A stretch of DNA of 64,000 nucleotides from Diphasiastrum complanatum (GCA_029204225.1 CM055110.1:847050-911049), one strand, 5' to 3'; positions 1 to 12,522 are shown, counted from the first letter of the stretch. Notes: a model not told the origin generated them from the letters alone. Numbers and translations: made by a program.

Positions 1-821
1 AGAAACTTCACCTTTCAAAAAACTTGGGAAACAACAATTTTTGATGAAAAGAAGGCCTATTTTGCCTTTCAATTCTTCAGGGCCCTTTCAAAGCCCATCT
101 CCACCACTAGTCTTAATCCGATGACTGATATAGTCTTTCAAACTTTCAATCATATCTATTGATCGCGATGGACCTCCATCCAACGATCATGCACATTTGT
201 GTGCCTTGAAGGTTTGTCCTCCAGCTGCTACGCACTTCAAAGCACGGAGTTTTTGGTCTCACTCAACGTGCGCGACTTCTGCGCCTCCCTCTTCCTCTCT
301 CAGCGATGGCAACTCCAAGCCTTTATATCCTCACTATGGAAATTTGTGATTGCTTCACTCCTGCACATTGGTCGATCCACGGCCGCCCATGGCCTCTCCA
401 CACAACCATAACACTAGCAGGGCGTCTACTCCTGGCTTTTCATAACTTCAAAAACGGATTTATTTTGAGAGAGAAACGTTTTTTCCCTTCTTGAAACCCT
501 AGATGTCAAAGAAGAAGATATTTTTGGGCTTTATCTGAACTTTTTGAAAATAGAACTGAGCAGCTACCTATCCCTTTGAGGTCGCCCTACAGCAAGCAAT
601 ATTTTGCTCCAAACCACTCTTCAAACAGTATTCGATTGGATTCAAACCAATCTTAAACGCCAAGAAACCCTCCAGAAGATTTTCCAGCTTCAATCTTTGC
701 TTGCCCTCTGCTCTGATGGCCGCCCTCCTTCAACCTGAAAAGAGACAAAAAAGCTGATCCAAACTCCACTTGAAAAGATCAGCACGATGCCGAAATTTCA
801 CAACAAAAAACAGAGAAGCTC
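1..821. other. Unassigned left edge of window
   Basis: No family is recognised here. The + strand has short open stretches (positions 1-163 and 199-494) but none shows a known motif, and no LTR, primer site or microsatellite is visible. It could be the truncated flank of a host gene or old repeat sequence. The boundary with the Copia RT fragment lies at about 822. Confidence 0.3.
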
Positions 822-2494
822 CTATTCTAGTATGTAGCTCTCGGGTTGTTCCATGTACACTTCCTCCTCAAGATCACCATTCAAGAATGCATTTGAAATG
901 TCCATTTGCCATAAATCCCATCCATAAAGTGTAGCAAGTGAAATGATGACCCGAATGCTTACCATCTTTGCCACAGGTGCAAAGGTCTCATCATAGTCAA
1001 TCCCTTTTTGTTGAGCATATTCTTTTGCCACTAACCTTCCCTTGTACTTGTTGATAGATCCATCTTGGTTCGTCTTCACCTTGAAGATCCATTTGCATCC
1101 AATAGCTTTTTTGTCCTTAGGCAACAACACCAATCTCCATGTTCCATTCTTCATAAGAGCTTGATACTCGAGATCCATTGCTTGGATCCACTCCTCTTCT
1201 TTCCTTGCTTGATCTACACTCGTGGGCTCATCCAAAGAGGTCAGGAAAGCAACATAATTTCCAGAAACTACTTGCTTACCCTTTTGATCATATGTGAGCT
1301 TTGAAGGTACTTGTCTTTCTCTTGATGTGACTTGATGAAGGTCCATCATCACCACCATCCAAAGTAGGATCCCTCTCATCAACATCAAGAATGTTAGATC
1401 CATCCACTCTACCATCAATCATGCTTGAAGACACTTTTGGAATGTTCCCCTCATCAAAAATGACATCTCTACCAACAATCACTTTGTCAGTAGAAGGAAT
1501 GTAAACCTTTTAGGCTTTACTCAGCTCACTATATCCAACAAAAATACCTCACTATGAAGATGGATCCTCCTTGGTCCTATCATCAAGAGTAATGTTGACA
1601 TAGCATGTGCATCCAAAGGTTCTTAGAAAGTTGACACTCGGCCTCCTTTTGAATAGCATCTCAAAAGGTGTCCTTCCATCCAAAATAGCACTTGGCCACC
1701 TATTGCACAAGAAATTGGCACACAACAAAGCTTGATTCCAAAATGGTTTGTCAAGATTAGCACTTAACCTCATAGCTTTAGCACTTTTACATAAAGTCCT
1801 ATTCTTCCTTTCAGCCACTCCATTTTGTTGTGGGTTTCTGTTGTATACTCCCTCTTGATCCCATGCTATCACACAAGGCCTTGAACTTGTTAAATATGTA
1901 CTCACCACCATTGTCACCTCTCAAGCACTTGATCTTTGTGGAAAATTGGTTCTCCCTTGCATTCTTGAACTTGACAAAGACACCATACACTTCATCCTTG
2001 CTCTTTAGTAGATAGATCCAACAAAATCTACTAAAATCATCAACGAATGTTACATACATCTTAGCTCCACTATTGCTAATTGTAGTAAATCCGTGAACCG
2101 TGAATATCCAAATGTACAAGTTGAAAAGGCTTTGTAGATCTAGAAATAGATCTAGTATAAGGTAGTCTATGTGACTTAGACAAAGCACAAGACTCATAAA
2201 CATGCTTGACATCACTTAAGGAACTTGGAAGACCAATCACAACCTTCTTCCTTGCCATTGCCTCCAATGACTTGAAGTTGAGGTGTCACATCCTTTTGTG
2301 CCAAACCTCTTGAATAGAAATTTGCTTCCTTGCAACACATCCAACTTGGTTAGCAATAACACAAGCATCTAGTTTGAACAACTTCCCTTGCCTTTTACCT
2401 TTTCCAATCAAGACATCCTTCCTTTTGATCAAACAAGCATCTCCATCAAACTCCACCTTGAGGCCTTTACTTAGCATTTGGCTCACACTAAGTA
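822..2494 (-). pseudogene. Ty1/copia pol fragment A (integrase to RT N-terminus), degenerate
   Basis: In minus-strand order this carries the end of the protease/GAG-pre-integrase segment (about 2486-2286, ending WHKRM), the CxxC half of the pre-integrase zinc region with CESCALSKSH (about 2190), the integrase core with VDDFSRF and LRGDNGGEY, then NGVAERKNRT carrying the catalytic Glu, the integrase C-terminus (to about 1552), a Ser/acidic linker, and the RT start with WIQAMDLEYQALMKNG, IGCKWIFKVK and DISNAFLNG. The parts lie in different frames, so there are several frameshifts. RT stops near the YMEQPE motif (about 830), before the YVDD box; gag is missing. It is a close relative of fragment B. 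The higher-coordinate end is cut by the LTR starting near 2495. Confidence 0.85.
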
Positions 2495-3160
2495 TTGTCT
2501 AGTTTGATAAATGCATCTTGCATATAGTTTGTAGACATAGAATTAGCACGATTATGCTTGTAGAAACTCGTGACAACTCACATGCATTAATTGTAAGTGA
2601 TCCATAGTGACATGCAAGGCATGCACAAAGTTTATTGGACACATGCATGATGATTTGGACATTTCTAGTTAGAACTAGTACACTTGTAAAAAGTTGGTAG
2701 AATTTCGTGCATGACAAGTGACAAATGTCACATAGACTCTAGATTTCACTTTAGATGTCATTTTGGAATGGATAGATATGGTTCTACCTCGATCTACCTC
2801 ATTCTCCATAAATATGTGTAGCTCTCCACACAATTGATAATGAAGAGCCAAAGTTTTGTAGCTATCTCATGTCATTTTGGATTTAAACAAATATTGCTTG
2901 TTATCTCTCTAGCTCTCTCTCTCTCTCTAACTCGTGTTGAGGCTAATGCTTATACATTGAAATCTTGTATTTTTTCATTCTTTGATCATTGCTATTATAT
3001 TATGTTGATTAGCATGCTAGATTGTGGATTAGCCATTTCTTCTGAACTAGATTTTGTTGATCAATCTAGAATCAGGTTATAGTGCCAATCACAAAGCTTA
3101 ATTAAGATCAGTCACTCTTGTGGACATTTCCCACATGTGTGAATTCTGGAAATTTTGTCA
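2495..3160 (+). repeat. 5' LTR of Copia element 1 (5'-truncated)
   Basis: This is a direct relative of the 795 bp LTR at 15397-16191 (opposite strand), aligning over essentially its whole length with few differences. It lacks about the first 130 bp of that LTR, including the TG start. It ends in ...TTTTGTCA immediately before a perfect primer-binding site. A TATA-like ATAAATATG (about 2811) and a CT-rich tract (about 2904-2930) fit an LTR promoter and leader. The junction with fragment A at 2491-2495 shows a short GTA overlap rather than an intact LTR start, so this is a recombined or truncated copy. Confidence 0.8.
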
Positions 3161-3173
3161 TGGTATCAGAGCC
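3161..3173 (+). promoter_or_regulatory. Primer-binding site (initiator tRNA-Met)
   Basis: TGGTATCAGAGCC follows the CA end of the LTR directly. This is the standard plant Copia minus-strand primer site, complementary to the 3' end of initiator tRNA-Met. It fixes the LTR end at 3160 and the element orientation as +. A leader of about 750 bp follows before the gag ATG at 3927; within it I see no other feature. Confidence 0.92.
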
Positions 3174-3926
3174 ACATTAAGTTTTGCATGCTAACAACTC
3201 TGATTGTACAAGAAATTGAGAGCTAAATCGAGCAAAAAAAGCAATTTTGAACTTTTTTTAACCTTTCACTGAAGTGTATTTGGACCAAATCGGAATTGAA
3301 CTGAATTTTTAGACCTAAATTGAGGAAGTACAGAATTTTGGAATTCCGCACGTGTGAAAATCAGAGTTTTTCAGTCCCTTTGTTCTCCTTACTTATACAT
3401 CCAAAGATATCAGTGTTATAGCTTGAAGGAAAGCATTTGATCTGTACTTTCCATAGAAATTGAAACCAAATCAATCTGATGTATTAGATCTATAAGCTCT
3501 TAAAGAGGATAGGGATAGGACCAAAATCCGAGTGACAGCATTTTGATTTGATTCAATTATACTTTGTTCTAAATCCATTGTTTTGAGCATCCAACATAAG
3601 AAACTGTAGATCAAAACTGAGTTTGAAGTATTTGAACACCCTTTGAGCCTTCTGAGTGTCAATAGTGTTTTCTTTTGAAGTATTTCACATGTGCCAAAAG
3701 TAGGATTCAAGCCAGCCAAAGTGTCACAAACCACTTTTTGTGTCTGATCCATATAACTTGTCTTGTTGAATCTTTGAGATTCATCTCATATATAGTTGCA
3801 AGTGTTTCACATAGGAAGGTAGTTCAACCTTGAAAATACCTATAGTGAAAGAGAGCAGCAACTCTAAGTCTGATAGGAACAAGCTCAAACATATTTCAAT
3901 CCAATAACTAAGAAGTCTTCATTATA

Positions 3927-5195
3927 ATGGCATCTCAGGGAGGATATCTTCTAGAAGCCAATGAAAGACTAAACACTTCTAATTACTCAATTTGGAGGTT
4001 AAGAATGGAGTCTATTTTGATTCTCCAAGATGTTATGGATATTGTGCTTGGTGTTCAGGAGGAGCCTCAAGCACAAGTTGAAATTCCTAAATATAAGAAG
4101 AGAGCTAGAATAGCTCTACATTTCATTAAGATGAATGTATCTAATGAAATTTTGAGAGAGATAGGATCTTGCACTACAGCCAAAGAAGCTTGGGATGCAC
4201 TAAAGACCATCTATGAAGCAAAGAATACTTCTAGAATACTCACTCTTAGGAATCAGATTCTCCAAAGTTTCCAAAGAAGTGAAGAGAGTGCATCTAACTA
4301 TGTTCTGAGAGTTAAAGATTTACATAGAGAGCTTTCCTGTGTTGGTGTTACCATTAACCAAGTTGAGCTAGTTCAAGTCATACTGAATGGCTTGAGAGAT
4401 GACTATGATAATCTTGTTCAGTCTTTTGCTATTAAGGAGGAGTTACCTAATCTAGAAACTCTCCAAGGAATTCTTATTTATGAAGAATCTAGACAAAGCT
4501 ATAAACTCTCCATGATGAACAAACTTGAACATGGTGGAAGTGACAAAGCCCTCTTTGTCAAAGGCAAGCAAAAAGGAAGGAGTAAGAACCAATTCTCTCA
4601 AGCATACAACAAAGACAAAGCCAAAGATCGAGATCAAGATGGTGAAGAGGATGATACATCTCATCCCTCTAACTCAAAAACCAAGAAGAAGAAAGTGAAG
4701 TGCTTCTTCTGTGGCAAAAAGGGGCACTATGCATCTAATTGCTTTAAGAAGAAAAACCAACTCAAGCAAGCTAATCTCTCCAAAGAGATTGAAGAAGATT
4801 CTGTTGCAAGTGATGGAAAAGGATCACTTATGGTGTCCAGTTTTTTTTCATCACCTTTCAAGAAAGATGGACCTTGGTACAGAGACAGTGGAGCCTCTTC
4901 ACATATGTGTTGTTCAAAGAAGTCATTTGACTCAATCTTACCTTTCAAAGGACTCAAGAGATCTATTTACACAGCTAATGATCATGAATGTTCAATAGAA
5001 GGAATTGGCAACATTCCATTGAAACTTGCTTCTTCAAAAGTTCTTGCACTTTCTAATGTTCTTTTCATTCCAAAACTTACAAAGAACTTAATTAGTGTGG
5101 AAAAGTTGCTTGATAATGGTTGTGATGTAAAGTTCAACTCCAATACTTGTTTTATCAAGGGAAAAGATGAGATCCTTATGTGGTGGAATTTTTAA
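3927..5195 (+). pseudogene. Copia Gag-protease ORF of element 1
   Basis: 422 codons from an ATG. Order: Gag capsid-like domain (residues about 1-230) with TSNYSIWRLRM, WDALKTIYEAK and LILNGLRDDYDN-type motifs; a Lys-rich linker; a complete CCHC zinc knuckle CFFCGKKGHYASNC (about residue 255); then the retropepsin start WYRDSGASSHM with the catalytic Asp intact, and further protease/pre-integrase sequence to FIKGKDEI. The frame then shifts in front of the GGIFKLN-like sequence and stops. Gag packages the element RNA and the protease would process the polyprotein. The pre-integrase HHCC segment expected next is missing. Confidence 0.88.
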
Positions 5196-5206
5196 GTTGA
5201 ATTCTG

Positions 5207-5931
5207 ATGAGAATGCAAACCTTTGTGAAGTTGTTTTGTTATCTAGATGTACATTTTTCCTCTTTTAAAAGTATTGGTGGTGCAACATGTTTTGTCACCT
5301 TTATTGATGACTTTACTAGATACACTTGGTTGTATGTACTTTCTTCAAAGGCTATGTTTTTTATCACTTCCTTATCTTCAAAGCTTATGTAAAAAAACAG
5401 TTTTCTTGCAAAGTTAAAGCTTTAAGATGTGATGGAAGAGGTGAATATATCTCCAACAAGTTTCATAATTATTGTGAAGGTGAAGGAATAAAGAGAGAAT
5501 TTTCTTGTGCCTATTCTCCATCTCAAAATGGAGTAGCTGAGAGGAAAAATAGATCTTTATGTGAGTGTGCTAAAGCAATTCAAATATCAGCTTCTTTGCC
5601 TATTGAATATTGGGGTGAAGCTATAAATTGTGCAAACTATTTGTGCAATAGATTACCTCACAATGCTCTTGCTAGAAAATCACCTTTTGAAGTCTTGTTT
5701 CAGAAAAAACCTAAGGTAGATCACCTTAGAGTTTTTGGTTGTACTTGCTTTGATAATATGCTTTTGGAAACAAGGAAAAGAGATTATTCTAATTCTGTTA
5801 AAGAGATCATGGTTGGATATGCATCCAACAAGAAAGCCTACAGGATCCATGTTCCCTCTACCTCAACTACAATTGAGAGTAGAGATGTGATATTTCATGA
5901 AGATCAAAAATACATTCTTGAGAATGAGTAG
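5207..5931 (+). pseudogene. Copia integrase of element 1 (frameshifted)
   Basis: Two overlapping frames encode the integrase catalytic core. FVTFIDDFTRYTW carries the first Asp (about 5290-5330). After a frame change near 5360 come LRCDGRGEY with the second Asp and the NGVAERKNRS motif with the Glu, so the DDE triad survives at sequence level. The integrase C-terminus follows (VFGCTCFDN, VGYASNKKAY, SRDVIFHE). About 100 residues of GAG-pre-integrase between protease and core are deleted. After 5934 about 120 bp of unassigned sequence leads to the LTR at 6055, so RT and RNase H are absent. It is non-functional. Confidence 0.85.
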
Positions 5932-6054
5932 CCCTAAACCTATCCCTAATGCTAATTTTGGTGGATCTTTCATCCCTACCAAGTTAGGGTTGGAAACTTG
6001 GAGATCCTTCAACAATGCAAAAATTACCAAAAATAGCTCCTATTTTTTCTCCCT

Positions 6055-6234
6055 TGTATCTAAGCATAATTTGGACTCATTCCAAAGGTTCTAACACTTA
6101 GGTCTACTTGAGAACATCCTTATGAATGGAATCCTATGCTATTTGGCACGTGTGACAAGCCACATCATGACCATCTAACTATTTACAAGTCATATGACCA
6201 AAACTAGTCAAGCTAGAATTGTGAATTTTTAACA
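6055..6234 (-). repeat. Short Copia LTR (about 180 bp), family shared with 19310-19488
   Basis: In minus orientation it begins TGTTAAAAATTC and ends ...GCTTAGATACA, giving canonical TG...CA termini. The copy at 19310-19488 is nearly identical along its length and also starts TGTTAAAAATTC and ends ...GCTTAGAACA. Here the TG terminus abuts RT codons of fragment B directly, with no polypurine tract between. Flanking pentamers (TCCCT and CCACT) do not match, so a simple solo-LTR insertion is not supported. Confidence 0.7.
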
Positions 6235-8170
6235 CCACTAACCTTGCCTTGTACTTGTTGATAGATCCATCTTGTTTTGTCTTCACCTTGAAGATCCATT
6301 TGCATCCAATAGCTTTCTTGTCCTTAGGCAACTCCACCAATTTCCATGTTCCATTCTTCATAAGAGCTTGATACTCAAGATCCATTGTTTGGATCCACTC
6401 CTCTTCTTTCCTTGCTTGATCTACACTTGTAGGCTCATCCAAAGAGGTTAGGAAAGCAACATAGTTTCAAGAAACTACTTGCTTACCCTTTTAATCATAT
6501 GTGAGCCTTGAAGGTACTTGTCTTTCTCTTGATGTTCTTCTTGGCTTTTGACTTGATGAAGTTCCATCATCATCACCATCCAAAGTAGGATCCTTCTCAT
6601 AAAGACATCATACACTTCATCCTTGCTCTTTAGTAGATAGATCCAACAAAATCTACTAAAATCATTAATGAATGTTACATACATCTTAGCTCCACTATTG
6701 CTAATTGTAGTAGATCCATGAATATCCGAATGCACAAGTTGAAAAGGCTTTGTAGATTTAGATAGATCTAGTATAGAGTTGTCTATGTGACTTTGACAAA
6801 GCACAAGACTCACAAACATGTTTGCTGCCACTTAAGAAACTTGGAAGACCTATCACAATCTTCTTCCTAGCCATTACCTCCAATGACTTGAAGTTGAGAT
6901 GTCCCATCATTTTATGCCAAACTTCTGGAATAAAAACTTGCTCCTTTGCAACACATCCAACTTGGTTAGCAATAACACAAGAATCTAGTTTGAACAACTT
7001 CCCTTGTATTTTACCTTTTTCAACCAAGACATCCTTCCTTTTAATCAAACAAGCATCTCCATAAAACTCCACATTGAGGCATTTACTTAGCATATGACTC
7101 ACACTAAGTAAATTTTTGGTAATAGATGGAATAAACAAGACATCCTCCAAATGAACATTTCTATTTGTAGAGAGAGAAATAGGAATTGTGCCAATCCCTT
7201 TGATTGCACACTCACCATCATTGGCCATGTAGATCACTCTTTTGTCATCTCCATATGCGAACAAAGAAGTGAAGTACTCTTTGTAAAAGGTCATGAGTGA
7301 ACTTGCTCCACTATCAATCCTCCAAGGATCTAGATCTCCATCATTAGCAAGCATACATGAAAACATCACAAAAGCATCATCATTTTCATCTTGAACATCC
7401 AAACCATCCTCATCAAGAGTAAGATTACCTTGCTTGTCTTCTTGATCTCTCTTCTTCTTGTAGCACTCACTTGCAAAGTGTCCTTTGATGCCACAATAGA
7501 AGCACTTGAGCTTTGATCTATCCTTATTTTTTCCACCTGAAGAAGCATCCACTTGATCTTTCCCTTTAGACCACTTACTTTTGGTTTTGCCCTTGAATTT
7601 GCCCTTTGTGAACATAGCATCCTCTTGAAGTGTCGATGTGAATGAAGCCTATATTCCTCATTGATCAAGATCTCTTGAAGATTGAATGTTAGCATGAGCA
7701 TCCAGCAAGCCATTAAGAATCACTTGAATAAGCTCTCCTTCCGTAATGCTTTCATCAATGCAAGCCAACTCATCATTCAATGCTTTCATTCTCAAAACAA
7801 AAGTACGTGGACTTTCTTCAATCTTTTGCAAACAAGAAAAGATTTGCTTTCTTAGAGTTAGCACTCTAGAAGTAGACTTGGATTTATAAAGCTTCTTCAA
7901 TGAATTCCAAGCTTCCAAAGATGATGTGCACTTACCAACTTCCTTGAGAAGCTCATTGGTAACATTCATCTTTATCATGTATAGAGCCTTCTTGGCCCTC
8001 TTGTCATACCTCATTTAATCTTGTTGTGTTGCTGGTCTCTCATCCAAACCTACAACAATATCCAAAACATCATTCATCTCATGAAGTGACTCCATCCTCA
8101 CTTTCCACAATGAATAGTTACTTGAGGTAAGCCTATCATTGACTTCCAACATGACTCCAATTGAGGTTGC
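6235..8170 (-). pseudogene. Copia element B internal region: gag to partial RT with internal deletions
   Basis: Minus order: gag (start region about 8170, where the ATG seen in fragment D reads GTG; capsid segment RYDKRAKKALYMIKMNV), CCHC knuckle CFYCGIKGHFASEC (about 7500), protease WRIDSGASSLM (about 7310), pre-integrase with WHKMMGHLN and CESCALSKSH (HHCC intact), and integrase core INDFSRF up to KDEVYDVF (about 6600). There the sequence jumps into the post-integrase linker and then the RT N-terminus WIQTMDLEYQALMKNG, which ends at NKYKARLV where the short LTR begins. Most of integrase, RT and RNase H are therefore deleted. Several frameshifts are present. Confidence 0.85.
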
Positions 8171-8747
8171 CACGTAGCAATGACCTGATTTTCTCTTTCA
8201 ACCTGTTTCAATGCACAAAGCACTCCTTTGAACAACAACAAATGCTTTCAAACGAAATCACCAAGATTTGAAACTATCTCAAAAATTCTCTTCTAGCACT
8301 TATACCAAGCAAATCAACACATAGAATCATGGAATCTTGATCAATCTATGATCTATCCTCAATCTAATGACTTTTTTCACATTCTAAGATTGAAACACAC
8401 TCAAATAAAGTCCAGCAACCTCACTATCTAGAGATCCAATCAAAATTAGGATTTTGACAAAATCACAAAAAATTGACTATTCCAAATCTACATGCAAATG
8501 CTTGAAAAATTGACATGCAATTTATAAGCCACCACTTAAGCTGATCCAATGATCCAAAAATCAGCCACATCAGATATGTGAATTCAAAAATCAGAATTGA
8601 TCAAGTACATTGACCTATATAGGGTTTTGATCTACAAAAACAAGAAACTCGATTTTGGTGTAGAATCCTCTCTAGCATGCTCTAGACTTGATATCTTCAC
8701 CAAATCATTGATAGATCTAATTTCCTTATTTATAAACTGAAACACAA

Positions 8748-8759
8748 GCTCTAATACCA
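8748..8759 (-). promoter_or_regulatory. Primer-binding site of element B (one mismatch)
   Basis: The reverse complement reads TGGTATTAGAGC, one change from the initiator-Met site TGGTATCAGAGC. It lies directly inside the LTR at 8760-9407 and is separated from the gag start by a leader of about 580 bp. That leader is recognisable again in fragment D (14375-14482) and in the Copia insert at 42284-42598. Confidence 0.85.
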
Positions 8760-9407
8760 TGTGAAGGATTTCAGATCCTTAAGAGCCAATCCACTTAAAT
8801 GATCTTTGGTTAGAAAGAGAAATACACTACCAATCTCACCAATGTAGAAAAATCAGCATCTACGCACAAAATGAGATGCAAACACTAATAGAACTTGATC
8901 AAACTTGAATGAAATGATAAAGTATTGTTTTTGTCCGTACAAAACCAGCAAGCTATTGTATTTCACATGTGTAGATCCGAAAATAGCAATAAATGATCAT
9001 TCTACATAGAATTGCAAGCAATCACCAATATAGTGCACCAATGGATAGTAGAACCCAAGAGAACCATGTATAAGCATGAAATGAGATAGAGAAGAGAGAA
9101 TATTGCTCTCTCCATGAGTTACATCCTTTTATAGCAGGTCCAAACCCTATTTGGCCACTTGGCTTTCCTTCCAAAATGCAAACCCTACAAATTTTCGGTC
9201 TAGATTCAATGTACCCAATTATTCAAATTTGAATCTACTCAAAATCGCATTCTAACTTTCTCACACTTTCAAAAAGTATATATTCAAATGACATTTAGAC
9301 TAATGAACTTTATAAAGTCAATCTCTAAGTCTAAAACAAGTTTTGGCCTCAATATGTCAAATATGGAAATATAGCCAAATTTGATGAAACTGATTGAATC
9401 TTTCACA
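8760..9407 (-). repeat. 5' LTR of Copia element B
   Basis: In minus orientation it runs from TGTGAAAGATTC to ...CCTTCACA, with inverted TGTGAA/TTCACA ends, 648 bp. It contains a TATA-like TATAAAAGG (about 9130-9138) followed, in sense direction, by a CT-rich stretch and ATGCTTATACATGG. That promoter-proximal block is homologous to the duplicated microsatellite block at 28182-28630. The outer flank starts TCCGT. The element's other LTR (6055-6234) is from a different family. Confidence 0.82.
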
Positions 9408-10125
9408 TCCGTTATACCGAGTTAGTGATACCCCGTCGGTCTCCCCCACTAGCTCCTACTAATTACGATCTAGCTGCCATTCTTAGATGCATCACACAAA
9501 GTTCAGAAGAGCCAACCCCAATTTCAGAAGAGCCAGCCTCTACACTTGAAACTAACAAATGGTCTTGACAACCATAGGCACACTCGGAGACTGACGTTAT
9601 GAATGGAGTACATTTTGGTCCTGCAAATTCTGTTTGGTTTTACGTATTTTAAGGCCCGTCAATATAGATGTCATAGCATTTGACACCACAGCTCGAGAGG
9701 TTTGTATTGGAGACATTGCCATAGAGATGAACACTCATGGATTTCTCATCCTAACCACTATTTACTTATAAGAACATCATCGTTGGGTAGCACATGTCAT
9801 CTATTCACTGCATTTCAATAGTACACTAGCAGCCCTTGGATTTGTGTGAGCACTAAGATGAAGACGATCATATCTCTGAGAGCCTGGAAAACTCTTATTG
9901 ACTCGGGAGTACGGAGTAATCAGTGGGGCCCCTTGGATTGGAAATAGTCAGATTCTAATTACTTGCATAAGGATATGTGGTCCTTTCTTCACTAAGGCAT
10001 TTTGGTTGGACCAATCCCTAATCAAAATTTGTTTGAAGAAGGTAGCACTTTTAAAAACCTCTTAAGATCATACACAAAATCTTGAAGACAATACACAAAG
10101 CAATGTTCTCAATGGAGGAAGAAAC
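9408..10125. other. Unassigned inter-element sequence
   Basis: About 700 bp with no recognised coding or repeat motif. No primer site or TG/CA pair could be fixed. The sequence next to 10126 may be an extension of the LTR described there. Confidence 0.3.
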
Positions 10126-10483
10126 TGTGACAATGATCTATTGATTTCTCTCAACAATACAATAAGTTTCTCCAACCTGTTTTCCAAGGATTTCAGCCTA
10201 GTATAGGTGGGAGAGATGATCTCTCTCCTCTCTCTAGAACTTAGGACCCAATTTTAGGGCACCAGTAGCCTAAAATAGCCAATTTTGGTCTATATGTCCA
10301 AATAACATGATTTTGGTGTCATTTCGAAGGTCTTGAATTTTGAAACTTCTTCAATATGAAATATATACTAAAATAAAAGTATCTAGGCCTCTTTCACATG
10401 TGTGAAAGGTTAGATCCAAAATTACGTACAAAAATTGCCAATTTAGGCCTCAAACTAGCTAGGAAATGTTGACAATTTTCACA
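10126..10483 (-). repeat. 3' LTR (or its 5' part) of Copia element C
   Basis: In minus orientation a purine tract GAAGAGGGAG (10484-10493) precedes TGTGAAAATTGTCAACATTT, the expected polypurine tract/LTR start. A possible end ...ATTGTCACA at 10126 would give TGTGA/TCACA termini and 358 bp, but the end is uncertain. It does not resemble the 5' LTR of the same element (12523-13179). Confidence 0.6.
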
Positions 10484-11765
10484 CTCCCTCTTCAACATTG
10501 GATGCTAGTTTTAACATAGATCTTGAACACATTCCAAGATTAAATCTATGCTCATAATACAGGTCATTTTCCAATGACTTGATCCCTCACAAAGTGATAA
10601 GCAATCTCAATGTGCTTGTCTCTAGCATGGAAAACTGGACTGGTTGCCAAGATTTGGGCTGAAAGGTTGTTACAATAGATGATTGGTGTCTTCTTAGAAT
10701 CCAGCAAGTGAAGATCCAATAGCATCCTCTTTATCCAAAGCATCTCCTTGGTGCATGTTGTCAATGCCTTGTACTCGGCCTCGACTCATAAGGCATAATA
10801 GATGAAAAAGAGTGCTCCACTATCAATATACCATGAGTCATCCTTGTTGAAGGTGGGAGAGCAGCAGCTTGATGCCATAAGAGAGTCTTCTCCATCACTT
10901 GCAATATGGTCTTCTTTCTCATTGGTGACGTTGGCTTGATTGAGTTGATTCTTCTTCTTGAAGCAATTGGTGACATAACGGCCTTTCTTGCCACAATAAA
11001 AGCACTTGATCTTCTTCTTCTTGAGATTTGAATTAGAAGCATGAGAGATATCCTCCTCCTCTCCATCTTGGTCTTTAGCTTTGTCATTAGAGAAGTGATG
11101 ATGTTGTTTCTTACTCCTCTCTTTGTGCTTGGAAAATAGAACTTTGCCATCATCATGATTGAGTGATAGCTTGTCCATCCTCAAGAGTTTGTACTCTTGT
11201 CTTGATTCTTCAGAAATAAGCACACTTTGAAGGGCCTCCAGACTTGGTAGCTCCTCCTTAATGGCATAGGATTGGACAAGGTTGTCATATTCATCTCTCA
11301 AGCCATTGAGAATGCTTGGACTAGCTCACTTTGATTGATTGAGTCACCAATACATGCAAGCTCCCTATGAATATCCTTGACTCTCAAAACCTAATTACAT
11401 GCACTCTCATCACTCTTTTGACTACTTTGGAAGATTTGATTTCTAAGAGTGAGGAGTCTAGAGGTGTTCTTAGCCTCATAGATGAACTTGAGACAATCCC
11501 AAGCTTCCTTGGATGTAGAATAATAACCAATCTCCCTCAATATCTCATTAGAGACATTCATCTCAATGTAGTGGAGAGCCATCCTAGCTCTCTTCTTGTA
11601 TTTTTGTACTTCTTGAAGGACTTGAGGCTCCTCCTCAATCCCAAGTACAATGTCCATCACATCTTGGAGTATCAAGATGAACTCCATCCTCAACTTCCAT
11701 ATTGAATAATTGGAAGTAGACAATCTCTCACTTGGTTGCAACAAGTATGAACCTATTGAAGTCAT
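10484..11765 (-). pseudogene. Copia element C: gag-protease joined to RNase H tail, pol deleted
   Basis: Gag starts at the ATG at 11765 (YLLQPSERLSTSNYSIWKLRM) and continues with a stop near 11390 and a frame change to a CCHC knuckle CFYCGKKGRYVTNC (about 11000; the usual His is Arg) and protease start WYIDSGA (about 10815). At about 10785 the sequence jumps to the RNase H C-terminal region with LTTCTKEMLWIKRML, IIYCNN and FHARDKHIEI, then a polypurine tract. All of integrase and RT and most of RNase H are gone, giving a deletion derivative that kept gag, primer site, polypurine tract and two LTRs. Confidence 0.82.
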
Positions 11766-12510
11766 GTAAAGTGGAGAAAAATAAAAGTGATGAACAAAAA
11801 ATGTTGCTTCTCTCTCACTATAGAATCCAATAATGGTGTGCTACCATCTCCTATGCAAGATCTTGCAACAAACTGTGAGATGATTCTCACTACCTATCTC
11901 AATCTCTCCAAAACTAGATCTAGTTCATATCAAATGATGGAGTATGGGCAAAGTTAGGATCAAACACTCTTAGCACGTGTGAAATACACTAAGAAATCAA
12001 ATTTGACTCAAATACAATAATATTGCATGAAACAAAATAGTTAAGATCTCAAAATCGTGCCTAGATCACATATACATGAGATTAGTAAGCATTCAACTGT
12101 GATTTTGGATCAAACAAGCAATCTCTTGACCAAACTTAATGTGTCCACCCAGTTCTAGGTGCCCTACCTAACCCTCTTCAAAAGCTTATAACTTTTGATT
12201 GGCTCAACCAAATGGAATGAAACTGATTGCATCAGAAACAAGACAAAAATAGCTTCAAAACAAGTTATCTAGCAAGATTTTTGGATCAAACATGAAAGGG
12301 AACTCCCAAACTAAAATTGGATGTTCCTCACACGTGTCTGAGCACCTGATTCCATAAAGTACCAGGTCAGACCCAATCAATGTCCTATTGATCTCTTTTG
12401 ATCCAAAATTGGACAAGATAACTAGGAAAATGGATCTTGACAATTTCTAGCTCAAGATTGATGAATAGTTTTCACTCAAATGGATCAAAATGCATGGTAA
12501 CCTTAGGTAG

Positions 12511-12522
12511 TCTCTGATACCA
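12511..12522 (-). promoter_or_regulatory. Primer-binding site of element C
   Basis: The reverse complement reads TGGTATCAGAGA, initiator-Met type. It sits between the LTR end at 12523 and a leader of about 750 bp that runs to the gag ATG at 11765. Confidence 0.85.

Noticed and set aside
6055-6234. Independent solo LTR or TRIM insertion
   Set aside because: Termini are canonical, but the flanking pentamers TCCCT and CCACT do not match, and the inner side is not continuous with the outer sequence.
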